A stretch of DNA of 64,000 nucleotides from Saprospiraceae bacterium (lineage in GTDB: Bacteria; Bacteroidota; Bacteroidia; Chitinophagales; Saprospiraceae), in NCBI GenBank assembly GCA_016714985.1, contig JADKBS010000022.1, positions 62,001 to 126,000 of the forward strand, in the 5' to 3' direction. Under the pieces are notes generated by a model. That model was not told where the DNA came from and searched no databases. It worked only from the letters and a program-made list of their open reading frames with translations. Made by a program: the position numbers and the translations under genes. Below, one piece after another: positions 19,447-29,621 of the stretch (the stretch's first letter is position 1; every line of letters begins with the position of its first letter).

Positions 19447-19920
19447 CTACTTTGAAAGTTGAGTGGGAAAGGTTGGAATGCTTTCCAAAAACTGCCACTG
19501 ACCGCCTTCATAATCCAATTCACAGCAGTAACTCGTCATGCCGTTTGTGAGCACCAAATACTTAACCCTAAGCGGTAAGTTGTAGGAAGCCACTTGTCGC
19601 AAGGTTGCTTCTGTAAGTGACACATTGGGAGATTTGCATTCCACCAATAAATAGGGCTGCATATCCCAATCAAAGACCAAGATGTCACATCGCTTTGTCA
19701 ACTCGTTGACTTTCAACATTTTCTCAGTTCTGATTCTGTTTTGGGATAGTTTTTTTTCCAACAAAAGGTAGCTAAGAAACAATTGCCGAACTACTTCCTC
19801 AGGGGTCTGAACCAAAAACTTTTTTCGGATTTGGTCATAAATAAAAACCTTGCCTTCCTGCTTTTTCAGGTTCAAGTGCGGTTGGAAACCCAGCAGGTTT
19901 AGCTCGATGGTCGTGCTCAT
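19447..19920 (-). CDS. Orphan HsdR_N-type (type I restriction R subunit N-terminal-like) protein
   Basis: A 157-residue single-domain protein, MSTTIELNLLGFQPHLNLKK at the start. It carries the PD-(D/E)xK-like pattern of HSDR_N_2 proteins: EEVVRQLFLSYLLLE, ELTKRCDILVFD and YLLVECKSPN (D...ECK). No helicase part, hsdM or hsdS accompanies it. The ATG at 19918-19920 is chosen; the frame stays open upstream only because it runs through a hairpin and a MITE copy. Proteins of this kind are common as solitary genes in Bacteroidota with unproven function, so nuclease activity is possible but not shown. Restriction in the classical sense is unlikely. Confidence 0.7.
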   Translation of the reverse strand: MSTTIELNLLGFQPHLNLKKQEGKVFIYDQIRKKFLVQTPEEVVRQLFLSYLLLEKKLSQNRIRTEKMLKVNELTKRCDILVFDWDMQPYLLVECKSPNVSLTEATLRQVASYNLPLRVKYLVLTNGMTSYCCELDYEGGQWQFLESIPTFPTQLSK

Positions 19921-19933
19921 TCGAAAAAAAGCG

Positions 19934-19964
19934 AAAAGGCAGCAATTCAAACTTGCTGCCTTTT
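19934..19964. terminator. Bidirectional hairpin terminator
   Basis: Perfect 12-bp arms AAAAGGCAGCAA and TTGCTGCCTTTT with a 7-nt loop. It lies just before the HsdR_N-type gene's start codon and downstream of the giant T9SS protein on the minus strand, so it probably ends that transcript. Confidence 0.6.
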
Positions 19965-19976
19965 CCTTGAATTTTT

Positions 19977-20107
19977 GCACCTGCTTAGCAGGGGGTGTTT
20001 TTTGGGGAAAAATTTTCAATTTTTCCCAAAAAACACCCCAAAATGTGGGAGGAGATAGAAAAAATGAAATTTTTTCTATCTCCTCCCACACCCTCCTAAC
20101 CAGTTAC
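19977..20107 (-). mobile_element. Double-hairpin MITE, copy 3
   Basis: A 131 bp copy in inverse orientation relative to copy 1. Read on the minus strand it begins GTAACTGGTTAGGAGGG and ends CCTGCTAAGCAGGTGC. Hairpin A has ATAG/CTAT in place of GCG/CGC of copy 1, so the stem keeps its pairing despite changed bases. Flanks GAATTTTT (19969-19976) and TAATTTTC (20108-20115) agree in 6 of 8 positions. It is inserted between the stop of the giant secreted protein and the HsdR_N-type gene. Confidence 0.85.
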
Positions 20108-20113
20108 TAATTT

Positions 20114-23100
20114 TCATCGGAGAAGGGTCACATCCCCTTTTTGGGAGTACTGCTTGCCACTGCCCCCAGTGATTTGATAGACAATTTTATAGATATAAAC
20201 ATCTGATGGCGCCTCTTCATTTTTTTGCTTTCCATCCCAGCCATCCTCCGGGTTGTCATTATCGTAAACCAAATAGCCCCATCGGTTCCAAATTTTGAAT
20301 TCGTTGATGGTCAGCGGCACGTTGCTTACAATTTGGAACCAATCATTTGATTCATCTCCGTTAGGAGAAAATGCATTGGGCATGGCCAAGGGAATATTGT
20401 GTATAGAAACCGCATTACTGTCAATGCTGGTACACCCAACCGGGATTAAGATTTCTACTTTTATGGAACTGGTCTCAAACCGTTTGTTGTCAGGCCCGAA
20501 AATCTCGGTTGCATTTTAGCACTTCGGAGATGGTATCGTTGGTAGTGGAAACCAAAATATCATTTATGTACCAGTCGTAAGTGGCACCGGGCAAAACCTC
20601 AGGAGATGTGTAAGCGATAAGCACGAACTCTTCGCCTTCATAAATAAGGCTGTCATTGACAACGTATTCCTTACCAACGACCGAGTCAATCCTGAAGCCT
20701 TCCGTTACAAAAACATTCATTGAATTAGAAAACAAACAACCGTTTTCATCTTCACCTGTAAGCGTATAGGTGTTGTCCTCGCAAGTTGTAACGGTAGCAT
20801 TGGCCGTGGTCGCCACTACGTTTCCATCTTGGTCAGTCCATGTAAACGAGACACCCGGTTTATTGGCCGTGCCCATCAGCTCTACAGGTTCTCCTGCCGC
20901 CACTGTTTGGTCAGGCCCTGCATCAACAATAAATGCATATACAAATAAGGTGTCTGTGTCCCCAACTGGGCAGCCCATGTATTCGGCGTTTAGCGTAAAT
21001 ATGGTCACTACCTCAACAGTGGCAATTGGTTCCCTGATAGTTGAATTATTTGAAATTTTCCGCAGGGCTCCAGACAAAGTTTTCCAATTCCGGTGGGCCA
21101 ATGACGCTGAACTGTACCGAGCCGAGAGGGCATATCGTATCCATTTCTGGCACTATCTCTATTTCCAATGGTGGCACCACGATTATTTCAATAAAATCAA
21201 TACTGGTACAAGCATGGACGGTCGTCTGGCGGATGTAGGTGTGCGTTTCAATTGCATTGAAAACAAGGTTCAAGAACGAATCAGGCGTCAAGGCACCGGG
21301 CTGTGTGCCTAACCACATCAATTCAAGTTCTGGAAAATTCCCAGGCTCATAGGTTGGCGAAATCAAGGTGACTTCCTCGCCTTGGCAAAAGGTTGGCTTG
21401 TTTGGTAGTGCACGGATGGTCAAGTCCGGCAATGAATCCACATACACCAAAACGGAATCGGTTACGGTACAGGCTCCACCAGTGAGTGTTGCATAGTACC
21501 AAGTGCTGATGGGTGGATTAACGATGACTTCTGTTGGGGTGACTTGGTTCAAGAAGAAATTGGGTGACCAAGTAAGGCCAACGTTGTTGTTTGTGTTTGT
21601 ATTGGTCAATGTGGCACTCTCCCCGACGCAGACGAACACCGTGTCTGGGTTTTGTATTGCTACATCTATCGGCAAAACCGTAACTGTAACCTCTGCTGTA
21701 TCCTTGCAGGTGCCTGTGGCACTTGAAGCAATCAACGTATAGGTGGTAGTGAGCGCTGGGGTGGCTATTGGGCCTGAAACACCGCCACTGGGACTGAGGC
21801 TATTGCTTGGCGTCCAACTATAAGTGGTAGTGGCGCCTACAATGTCCGAGGCAAGTTTTACACTGTAGTTTTCACAAATGGTGGTGTCGTTCGCCACCAT
21901 CGGAAAATCAAATGGGTCAACAATGATGGTGACCTCATCGGTTGCCGTACAGCTCCCAAGTTCCACGGAAACTTGAAGCGGAATAAAATCCTCACCAGGG
22001 CCAGGTGTGATGGTTTGTACAGGGTTGTTTGCGTCAGGCAAGCCAATAAAGAAAGTAAACCATTCAAGGTTGCTGTTGCCTACATTATTGATGGCTGTCA
22101 AAGTAACGCTTTCGCCACTACATAAGTAGATGGGTTCATCAGAAGGGCTAATATTGACCATTGGGTCAATTACTTGTAGAAAAATGGAATCAACATCCGT
22201 GCAAATGCCCAAAGCACCCATAACCAAGACCCACATACTTGAATCTGGGTCTGCTGTAGGATTGGAAATGTCTGGATCGGAGAAAATTCCGACTGGTTGC
22301 CAGAAATATTCCGCAGCGCCTGTGGCATTCAACTGAATACCTGCGCCAGCGCAAACGAGCAAGGTGTCTGGCCCTTGATCCAAAATTTCAACCTCCAGTT
22401 TATCGTAAATCAGGATTTCCAAATCCGCTACCGTCGTTGCTCCGCAACCAAAATCACTGACGAGTTGGATATTGATTGTCTCATTGCCCTCTGTTAAGGC
22501 ATCGACCAAAGCCAATACAGTAAAGGAAAACACTTCATTTCCTGTTACAAACGTAATGGAGCCAGGCAGGGTAACCGTGTAATCTTCCCCTTGTGTAGCT
22601 GTTCCCGATAATAGTATTTGGTAGGTAATGGGCTGTTGGATTTCTTTTGACAAACTGATGGTAATCACATCAGGCACTGTTGTGCAAGTTTCAGCAAGAT
22701 ATTGAATACCGGAGTTGTAGTTAACCCCCAAATTTGGCGAACCACCCTTGATATCGGAAATGAAAACACCCGAATCATAAATCCTGTCAAAAGAAGCTGG
22801 GTCTCCAAAATCAGGCGAACGGTCGGCAATGGCAAATTTCAAATGGTAGGTATTGCAAGGAATGGTTTCAATCCTGGCCGTTAGACTTTTTTTGATGCCC
22901 ATCGAATCTGAGGTCAACCCATTGTAAGCAACACTTTGTCCATTTTGGTTGTCCCGGTAGTAAGCCCAGTTGGTGTTGTAGTTGACACTGTTGATTTGAA
23001 TGAAATCGCCATTTGGCAAGGTGGCAATGTTCTCTTGGTTGCCAATATTTGGGTCACCTGCAATCCCAGGGCCAGAGACCAAAAAGGCAAAAATATCATT

Positions 23101-24420
23101 GTAAGAAGAGTTGACAAAGTCCGGGTATTCCTCCGAACCGAACACGTATTCGAAGGTGATTTCATCGGTAGCCGCAAAAACATCCAATTCCACGATACAG
23201 GCATCTACTGACAATAGGTTCTCACCTCCCAATTGCGAGAGGTAGTCCAAATCCGGGTCGCCATCCAAACCAAGGTCTTCAGAAGTGAAAAACCCTCCTG
23301 GGTTTGCTACATTTGCAGCACTTCCACTGGTCATTAGCATCCCTTTACCCAAGCCCAAATCTGAATTTGGCCCTGCCTGAAAAGTAGCCATTTGGCCGTC
23401 TTCGCAATCAATATTGGTAATGGTAATCGTAGTCTGGCCGCCGACTATGCTTTCAACAATTTCTTGGGGCGTTGCTCCGGTCTGTACCGAAATTTCTTCG
23501 TTTGGTTGGCATGCTTCCACTGTACATTCCCAATGGCCCAAAAAACCTTCAAACGAAGTGGACGCATCTGACTGGAACAAGATGGTCAGGCAGCCGCTTT
23601 GTGCAGCAACGGAATAGCATACGCCGCCATAGTTCGCTCCATCGCCTGCCCCAGACAAGATTCCAAGCTGCGGAGATTGGGCATTTGGCCCATCGAAAAA
23701 CAAAATCTGGTCGGTCGTTTGAAAGAAGTCGGACTGTTCAATGTTGTAGTATTCCAGTGTGAAATTGATGCAATTATGTGGTTGATCCGGACAGATGGTA
23801 TAGGTAAAATTCTCATTGTTACCATAATCGTCTTCAGGCCCCCCTGTGTCAGTTAGCGTACCACTGCATGCTGTCGAACTACCTTCATCGATGGTAAAAA
23901 TCGGGGGTTTCTTGGTGATGCACAATTTGAACGCACCTGAATTTGGGGTCCCAGTTGAAGACCAATCATTGACCTTGAAGAAATAAGTGATGCCGGGTGT
24001 CAGTCCAATTAAATCCAGTTCAATGATGTTGTCTCCATTGTTTGAAGTTTCGCAGGAGAGCAATTGAAGGCCATCAAACTCGCAGTCTCCTCGATAAACC
24101 GCCAACTGGGGGTTGGCAATGGGGCCAAGCCCAAGCACAGGGTCGGGGCAGGCAGTCAAGGTAATGCGGTAGTCCAGTATGGTGTCAACGGCTACGAAGG
24201 AGAACCAGACATCCCTGTTGGTGTTCCCTCCTACCCAACATCCGGGGATATTGTCTGCACCGATATTGGAAGTCGTTGCCCCAGTATTATTGTAAAGAAC
24301 ATCGGGCGGACAAACGGGAGCAGGGCCAAGGTTCACGATGCCGCCACAATCATCGTTGGCAGGTTGTGCAAATAGGCTGCCTGCCAAAAACAATAGGGCA
24401 AACGTTAAAAATTGCTTCAT
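20114..24420 (-). CDS. Giant T9SS-secreted adhesin-like protein with gliding-type C-terminal domain (frameshifted)
   Basis: About 1,435 residues in three frames; slips near 21055 and 20508. A signal peptide (MKQFLTFALLFLAGSLFAQ) is followed by a beta domain (PANDDCGGIVNLG), a CUB-like part, then a choice-of-anchor L domain (GMLMTSGSAANVANPGG, FGSEEYPDFVNSSYND), a Calx-beta-like segment (GEDYTVTLPGSITF) and several PKD/Ig-like repeats (YSWTPSNSLSPSGG). The C-terminus is the gliding-motility-associated type B sorting domain: AMPNAFSPNGDESNDWF, WNRWGYLVYDN, DVYIYKIVY. This domain directs export through the type IX secretion system. The protein is therefore expected at the cell surface; a role in adhesion or gliding is inferred. 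The ATG at 24418-24420 is chosen because the signal peptide starts there. Confidence 0.87.
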
Positions 24421-24502
24421 CTCTAAATCTTTTGATCCTTTTTCAGATGCCTTTCGCCATCGGTTCATAGTATTTCAGAAAGGTAACATCGTTTTCCCTC
24501 CT

Positions 24503-24537
24503 AAAACTCGCAACTCGTGACTTGCAACTCGTAGCTT
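24503..24537. repeat. Short tandem array, AACTCGTAG-type unit
   Basis: AAACTCGCAACTCGTGA followed by CTTGCAACTCGTAGC; same unit as the array at 1252-1295. It lies about 85 bp upstream of the giant protein's start codon. The rest of the 342 bp spacer 24421-24762 contains only the hairpin below. Confidence 0.65.
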
Positions 24538-24671
24538 ATTATTCTTCGCAACTTGGGTTTAACTAAGCAACAGAAATTGCATTCAATCGCCAAAAATAGA
24601 AATGCAAAGCGAAACCTAATTGGCCGGATTTTATTTGTGCAAAAATTAGCACGAGAACTAAGCTTAAATGC

Positions 24672-24736
24672 AAAGGGGCTGCATCATAATTCCGCAGGTT
24701 TTATGTCCTGAACGGCATTTTATGATGCAGCCCCTT
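24672..24736. terminator. Long-arm hairpin, probable terminator of the SPFH gene
   Basis: Arms AAGGGGCTGCATCATAA and TTATGATGCAGCCCCTT pair over 17 bp around a ~30-nt loop. It lies downstream of the minus-strand SPFH gene. No clean T-run follows, so a palindromic protein-binding or processing site is also possible. Confidence 0.5.
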
Positions 24737-24762
24737 GTAATACGCTCACTATCCGCCAAGTT

Positions 24763-25683
24763 TTAGCCCTTCTTCAAATCCTTGGTCTTTTCCGACATGT
24801 GCTGTGTGGCAACAAATGACGCCACCATTTGTGATAGCATATCGGTGGCAGCCGAAGGTGCATTTGGAAGGAGAATGAGGTTGCTATTGGCATTCTCTCC
24901 AACGGAGTGCAAGGTATCGTAATGCTGTGTAATTACAATCAAAGCCGAAGCTTCCTGCGAGTTTATGCCTACTTGGTTTAACACCCCCACACTCTCTACG
25001 AGGCCCCTTGCGATTTCCCGGCGCTGGTCGGCGATACCCTGCCCTTGCAAGCGTTTGCTCTCTGCCTCGGCCCGTGCCTTGGCTACGATGCGGATTTTCT
25101 CGGCCTCGCCTTCGTATTCGGCTGCAGTTTTTTTCCGTTCGGCGGCATTGATATGGTTCATCGCCTCTTTCACGGCGGCGGCTGGGTCAATATCCGTGAC
25201 CAGGGCTTTCACGATATAATAACCGTACTCGTTCATGGCCTCGTCCAGTTCTCGTTTGATGGCCACAGCGATATCATCTTTGCGCTCGAAAACGTCATCG
25301 AGCTTCATCTTAGGCACTTCGGCCCGCACCACATCGAAGATGTAGGAGGACATTTGTTCATAAGGGTTTTGCAACTTGTAAAATGCATCGTAGATGCTCT
25401 CCGGCTTGATGAGGTACTGAACAGAAACCTTGATACTGACAAAAACATCGTCCTTGGTCTTGGTCTCCACTGGTACGTCCAATTGCTGGATTTTCATAGT
25501 GATTCGCCCAGCGATGGTGTCAATGAACGGAATCTTGAAATGTAAACCCGCCTGCCGGATGCTGTGGAACTTCCCAAAGCGTTGGACAATAGCAGCCGTT
25601 TGTTGTTTTACGGTGAAAAGCCCTGTGGTCACAATGATGAACCCGAAGAAAATTAAGATTGGAAGGATGAATGGTATTTCCAT
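24763..25683 (-). CDS. SPFH/band-7 (stomatin-like) membrane protein
   Basis: A 306-residue stomatin/prohibitin-type protein. An N-terminal hydrophobic anchor (residues 4-24, PFILPILIFFGFIIVTTG) precedes the SPFH domain: QQTAAIVQRFGKFHSI, AGLHFKIPF, LDVPVETKTKDDVFV, DAFYKLQNPYEQM. A charged helix with AAERKKTAAEYEGEAEK and ARAEAESKRLQGQGIADQR mediates oligomerisation in the family. These proteins form membrane microdomain scaffolds. The partner NfeD-type gene is not adjacent. Start ATG at 25681-25683. Confidence 0.9.
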   Translation of the reverse strand: MEIPFILPILIFFGFIIVTTGLFTVKQQTAAIVQRFGKFHSIRQAGLHFKIPFIDTIAGRITMKIQQLDVPVETKTKDDVFVSIKVSVQYLIKPESIYDAFYKLQNPYEQMSSYIFDVVRAEVPKMKLDDVFERKDDIAVAIKRELDEAMNEYGYYIVKALVTDIDPAAAVKEAMNHINAAERKKTAAEYEGEAEKIRIVAKARAEAESKRLQGQGIADQRREIARGLVESVGVLNQVGINSQEASALIVITQHYDTLHSVGENANSNLILLPNAPSAATDMLSQMVASFVATQHMSEKTKDLKKG

Positions 25684-25754
25684 GTAAATGAATTTTTAAT
25701 GAGAAGTATGGTATTTGGCGAATGCTTAAAAGTACGCATTTTGGTGAACTTGGC

Positions 25755-25797
25755 AAAAAAAAATCCTTCCACCGAGTAGATGGAAGGATTCTTTTTG
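25755..25797. terminator. Bidirectional intrinsic terminator
   Basis: AAAAAAAATCCTTCCA and its partner TGGAAGGATTCTTTTT enclose CCGAGTAGA. Located directly downstream of the OmpA/TSP3 gene (minus strand), with the T-run in the proper place for that direction. Confidence 0.8.
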
Positions 25798-25821
25798 TAA
25801 ACACGCCTTTTCAGGGACAAA

Positions 25822-27402
25822 TTATTTCGGGTTCACGAGTTTAAAGATTACCCGGCGATTTTTCCTCCTACCATCAGCAGTATTGTTATCACCAATTGGG
25901 TCGCTTTCGCCATGACCAGCATGCGTCATAAGATCCTTGGCGACTCCTTTGCCAGCAAGGTACTCAAAGCAAGCCTTTGCCCTGTTTTCAGAGAGCTGTT
26001 GGTTTGCAAAATCGTTGCCCTGGCTGTCGGTATAACCATCAATGGTCAATCCGTAGCCTGGGTAGCGTTTCATGACCTCAGCGATTTGGTCAAGCACCTT
26101 GATGGATGACGACAAGAGCTTCGCTTGGCTGGTCTCAAACTGAACGTTCTTCATGGCCAAATCAAGCACGGCTTTGTCCTCAGCCTTGATTTCTGGACAA
26201 CCTTCATTGGCAGAAGGACCAGCAAGGTTTGGACATTTGTCCTTGTTGTCTGGAACATTGTCATTGTCGGTATCGGCACAGCCGTTGAACTTCTTAATGC
26301 CTGGGTCTTTCGGGCATTCGTCAACATTATCTGCGATACCGTCGTTGTCCGTGTCCGGGCAACCATTTTGCTCTGCTGGACCTGGGTCGTTGGGGCAAGC
26401 ATCCTTGTCATCTGTGATGCCATCACGGTCAGAGTCAGGGCAGCCATTCATGGCTGCGATACCAACTACGGTAGGGCAGTTATCTTCTTTGTCAATGATG
26501 TTATCGCCATCCGTGTCTGGGCAGCCAGCGAAGCGGCGCAAGCCTGCCTCATCTGGGCAATCATCAGCGTTGTCAGCTACACCGTCACCGTCACGGTCTG
26601 GGCAACCGTTCATGCGCTGCTCGCCTGGCTCGTTAGGACAGGTGTCATCCTTGTCTGCAATACCATCGCCATCTGTGTCTGGGCAACCAGCGAGTGAGGC
26701 AGAACCAGCGATGGTCGGGCAGCTATCTTCTTCATCAACGATGCCATCGTCATCGGAATCCTTGTCGCCAAACATGAAGCCAACTTTAAGTCCACCAAAA
26801 TTGTACTTATCGTTGTCATCTGGGTTGCCAGTTGTGCTAGATACACCATCAATGTCATCGGAGAAAGTTAAGCGGCTTGAGTATTCAAGGGCAAGGAAGA
26901 CCTTGCTGTTGAGGTCATAACGAAGACCCAAACCAAGCGGGATGGCAAGGTTGCCTTTTTTGATTTCCGCTTCACCATTCTCGGTCTTTGGGTCACCGAA
27001 ACCAACACCAATACCTGCCAAAATATAGGGCGAAAGGGTTTTGGTAAAGGTGGAACCGTTATAGCGGCGCTTGCCCAAGATATCGTATTCTCCAGTAACG
27101 CTGAATTCAATCAATGACTTGGAGAACGAAGCGCCTCTCTCCTTGTTGCGGTCGTAATTTGCATCGTCGCCTTGGAGTTTGCCGTAATTCAGGTTGCCAA
27201 GAATTGCAAAGCTTGGCTTAACTTGGTTTCTGATGTTGATGCCGAAGGCTGGGCCAGCTTGTCCGAACATGGTAAAATCGGGTTCTACCAAATCGCCCAA
27301 GTAATTGGAATAGCCTAAGAAGAGGCCGCCACCCCATTTTTGCTGTGCCGTTGCCAAAATTGGCAATGCCATCACAAGGAAAAGAAGTCTAACTTGTTTC
27401 AT
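25822..27402 (-). CDS. OmpA-family outer-membrane protein with thrombospondin type 3 repeats
   Basis: A 526-residue outer-membrane protein. A signal peptide (LLFLVMALPILATAQ) and an N-terminal eight-strand-type barrel (GGGLFLGYSNYLGDL, PYILAGIGVGFGD, LGLGLRYDLNSK) are followed by about eight calcium-binding TSP3 repeats of the form DTDGDGIADKDDTCPN (residues ~215-390). The C-terminal ~110 residues are an OmpA peptidoglycan-binding domain: VQFETSQAKLLSSS, IDGYTDSQGND, LSENRAKACFEYL, GHGESDP. It should tie the outer membrane to peptidoglycan. A matching promoter is proposed at 27571-27602. Confidence 0.93.
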   Translation of the reverse strand: MKQVRLLFLVMALPILATAQQKWGGGLFLGYSNYLGDLVEPDFTMFGQAGPAFGINIRNQVKPSFAILGNLNYGKLQGDDANYDRNKERGASFSKSLIEFSVTGEYDILGKRRYNGSTFTKTLSPYILAGIGVGFGDPKTENGEAEIKKGNLAIPLGLGLRYDLNSKVFLALEYSSRLTFSDDIDGVSSTTGNPDDNDKYNFGGLKVGFMFGDKDSDDDGIVDEEDSCPTIAGSASLAGCPDTDGDGIADKDDTCPNEPGEQRMNGCPDRDGDGVADNADDCPDEAGLRRFAGCPDTDGDNIIDKEDNCPTVVGIAAMNGCPDSDRDGITDDKDACPNDPGPAEQNGCPDTDNDGIADNVDECPKDPGIKKFNGCADTDNDNVPDNKDKCPNLAGPSANEGCPEIKAEDKAVLDLAMKNVQFETSQAKLLSSSIKVLDQIAEVMKRYPGYGLTIDGYTDSQGNDFANQQLSENRAKACFEYLAGKGVAKDLMTHAGHGESDPIGDNNTADGRRKNRRVIFKLVNPK

Positions 27403-27425
27403 GACTAATTTTTAAGTTCATCAAT

Positions 27426-27469
27426 GTACTGTTAAAGCCAACAAAAGAATCAAGTTGGGTTAGCAGTAC
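27426..27469. other. Imperfect inverted repeat upstream of the OmpA/TSP3 gene
   Basis: GTACTGTTAAAGCCAAC faces GTTGGGTTAGCAGTAC over an 11-nt loop in the 5' untranslated region of the OmpA gene. It may form an mRNA leader hairpin. The rest of 27403-27746 is AT-rich and holds the two promoter elements listed next. Confidence 0.4.
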
Positions 27470-27570
27470 ATCAATCGGTATGGAAGTTTAGAATGTTTAG
27501 TAAAAATATAGGGTCAAGGAAAATTCAAATTGAGCGAAAGTTCAAATAAAAAAGTTTTGTTATGGATGTG

Positions 27571-27602
27571 CAAAGCTATGTGTTTTATTTGTAATCCTGC
27601 AA
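27571..27602 (-). promoter_or_regulatory. Candidate Bacteroidota promoter for the OmpA/TSP3 gene
   Basis: On the minus strand TAGCTTTG (27578-27571) matches the -7 consensus TAnnTTTG, and TTG (27602-27600) lies 21 bp further upstream, as expected for the -33 box. A leader of about 165 nt to the ATG at 27402 would result. Confidence 0.5.
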
Positions 27603-27679
27603 TTTTCGTGCACTAGATTTTTGTTTTTTTTAAGGCTTCCCTTGTCAGAGAACTTCTATTCGCCCCGCCTGTTATTGAT

Positions 27680-27687
27680 TAGCTTTG
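27680..27687 (+). promoter_or_regulatory. Candidate -7 element for hscA-bshC
   Basis: TAGCTTTG followed by CAGC fits the Bacteroidota TAnnTTTG box. No convincing -33 box is seen. It would give a leader of about 55 nt before the ATG at 27747. Confidence 0.45.
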
Positions 27688-27746
27688 CAGCCCGTTTGGC
27701 AAAAAGAGACGGAATCTTGAAAAATCAACAAAAACATCGAGCATAG

Positions 27747-29600
27747 ATGGCGAAATTTTCGATAGACCTGAAAAAAGGCAGCCTGGCCCAAAACCTAAAC
27801 GAAACCATCGTTGGAATTGACCTTGGCACAACAAACTCATTGGTAGCATACGTGAAAGAGGGTGTGCCTGTTGCAGTTCGTGACCACAAAAACAAATTGA
27901 CCCTGGTGCCCTCTATTGTACATTTTGAAGAAAACGGCAATGTTTCTGTCGGTTACGATGCGCACCAATCACTTGTAACAGATCCTTCAAACACCATTTA
28001 TTCCGTAAAAAGGTTGATGGGAAAATCCTACAACGACCTCAAAAATGTGAACGACCACCTTGGCTATCACATCTTGGACGATGGCACAGAGAACTTGGTT
28101 AAAATTAAGATTCGGGGAAAATTCTATACACCTATTGAGCTATCTGCCCAAATTTTGAAATCCCTGAAAACCAACGTTGAAATCGAACTTGAAACCAATA
28201 TCTCAAGAGCGGTCATTACGGTTCCGGCATATTTCAACGATGCACAGCGTCAAGCAACGAGGGATGCAGGTAAATTGGCCGGCCTTGATGTCTTGCGAAT
28301 CATCAACGAACCAACCGCTGCAAGCCTTGCCTATGGCTTGGGGGCTGTAGATGCCCAAACCATCGCTGTTTATGACCTCGGTGGTGGCACTTTCGACATC
28401 TCCATCCTTCAAATCCAAGACGGCATTTTCGAAGTGCTTTCTACGAATGGGGACACCTTCCTTGGTGGCGATGACTTTGACAGGGCATTGGTAGAACATT
28501 GGATTGCGTCGAATGGACTCTCAGCCCACCCTGATTTCCAATCGAAATCGGCGCTACAAGCACTGCGTTTGCTGGCTGAAAATGCTAAAAAGCACCTTTC
28601 TTCGAATCCTTTTTTTGAGGAAAGATTCCTTGATACCTTGTTTCAGGTTTCAAAGGTTGAGTTTGAAAAACTGATAGCACCACTCATTGATCGCACCGTA
28701 AATTGCTGTGCCAAGGCACTCGCTGATGCCAAACTGACCATTGCCGACATTCAGCATGTTGTCATGGTCGGAGGCTCAACAAGGGTGCCATACGTCAAAT
28801 CAAAAGTTGGGGAGTTTTTTGGCAGAGCGGTCCATGATTCCCTCGATCCCGACGAGGTTGTGGCGCTTGGTGCGGCCATTCAAGCCGATGTACTGGCTGG
28901 CAACCAAAAAGATGTGCTCCTGCTTGATATTACCCCCCTCTCATTGGGTATTGAAACGGTCGGTGGCTTGATGGATACCATCATTCCCCGAAACACAAAG
29001 GTGCCCGCCAAGGTCGGCAGGCAGTACACCACATCCATTGATGGGCAAAAGAACCTAAAGATTGCCGTATATCAAGGCGAGCGTGATTTGGTGGAACACA
29101 ACCGAAAATTGGGCGAGTTCATTCTGCGGGGCCTCCCGCCCATGCCAGCTGGTTTGCCAAAAATCGAAGTGCATTTCATTATCAATGCAGATGGCATCAT
29201 GAAAGTGAGGGCCAAGGAACTTCGCTCAGGGTTGGAGCAAGCCATTGACATCAAGCCTACCTACGGCATCAGCGAAGAAGAAATGGCCAAAATGCTCTTG
29301 GATTCCATCCAAAATGCCCAAAATGACATGGGCGTAAGAGCTGTGCTTGAAGCAAGGAACGAAGCCAATCACATCCTGCACTCCACCGAGAAGTTCCTTG
29401 CACAGCACCAAGATCTCCTCTCTGAGCAAGAGTTGGTGGCCACCCTTCAATTACAAGCCGATTTGAAAATGGCCGCTACAGGCGACGACAAAGACAAAAT
29501 CAACCAAGCCATCCATTCCTTGAACGAGTACACCGCACCCATGGCTCATCGGGCCATGGACAAAGTTGTACTGGCGGCCATGAAAGGCCAAAAAGTATAA
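27747..29600 (+). CDS. hscA: Hsp70-family chaperone HscA
   Basis: Hsp70 chaperone that, in the HscA branch, helps transfer iron-sulfur clusters from the IscU scaffold. The 617-residue length fits HscA and is shorter than DnaK (~635-640). ATPase motifs are GIDLGTTNSLVAY (residues ~23-35), AVITVPAYFNDAQRQATRDAG, INEPTAASLAYG, VYDLGGGTFDIS and VMVGGSTRVPYVK. The substrate-binding domain begins DITPLSLGIETVGG. The N-terminal extension before the first motif and the short C-terminus without a DnaK tail support HscA. No isc genes are adjacent; bshC follows at 21 bp. DnaK is the main alternative. Confidence 0.85.
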   Translation: MAKFSIDLKKGSLAQNLNETIVGIDLGTTNSLVAYVKEGVPVAVRDHKNKLTLVPSIVHFEENGNVSVGYDAHQSLVTDPSNTIYSVKRLMGKSYNDLKNVNDHLGYHILDDGTENLVKIKIRGKFYTPIELSAQILKSLKTNVEIELETNISRAVITVPAYFNDAQRQATRDAGKLAGLDVLRIINEPTAASLAYGLGAVDAQTIAVYDLGGGTFDISILQIQDGIFEVLSTNGDTFLGGDDFDRALVEHWIASNGLSAHPDFQSKSALQALRLLAENAKKHLSSNPFFEERFLDTLFQVSKVEFEKLIAPLIDRTVNCCAKALADAKLTIADIQHVVMVGGSTRVPYVKSKVGEFFGRAVHDSLDPDEVVALGAAIQADVLAGNQKDVLLLDITPLSLGIETVGGLMDTIIPRNTKVPAKVGRQYTTSIDGQKNLKIAVYQGERDLVEHNRKLGEFILRGLPPMPAGLPKIEVHFIINADGIMKVRAKELRSGLEQAIDIKPTYGISEEEMAKMLLDSIQNAQNDMGVRAVLEARNEANHILHSTEKFLAQHQDLLSEQELVATLQLQADLKMAATGDDKDKINQAIHSLNEYTAPMAHRAMDKVVLAAMKGQKV

Positions 29601-29621
29601 TTGAGAAAGGCGTTCCCATTT

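Noticed and set aside
20041..20091. N-terminal extension of the HsdR_N-type gene through the MITE
   Set aside because: The extra 57 residues are encoded by MITE and terminator sequence; the ATG at 19918-19920 gives the normal domain start.
26153..26920. Long plus-strand frame opposite the TSP3 repeats
   Set aside because: It is the mirror of the repetitive Asp/Gly/Cys coding sequence of the OmpA/TSP3 gene and has no independent support.
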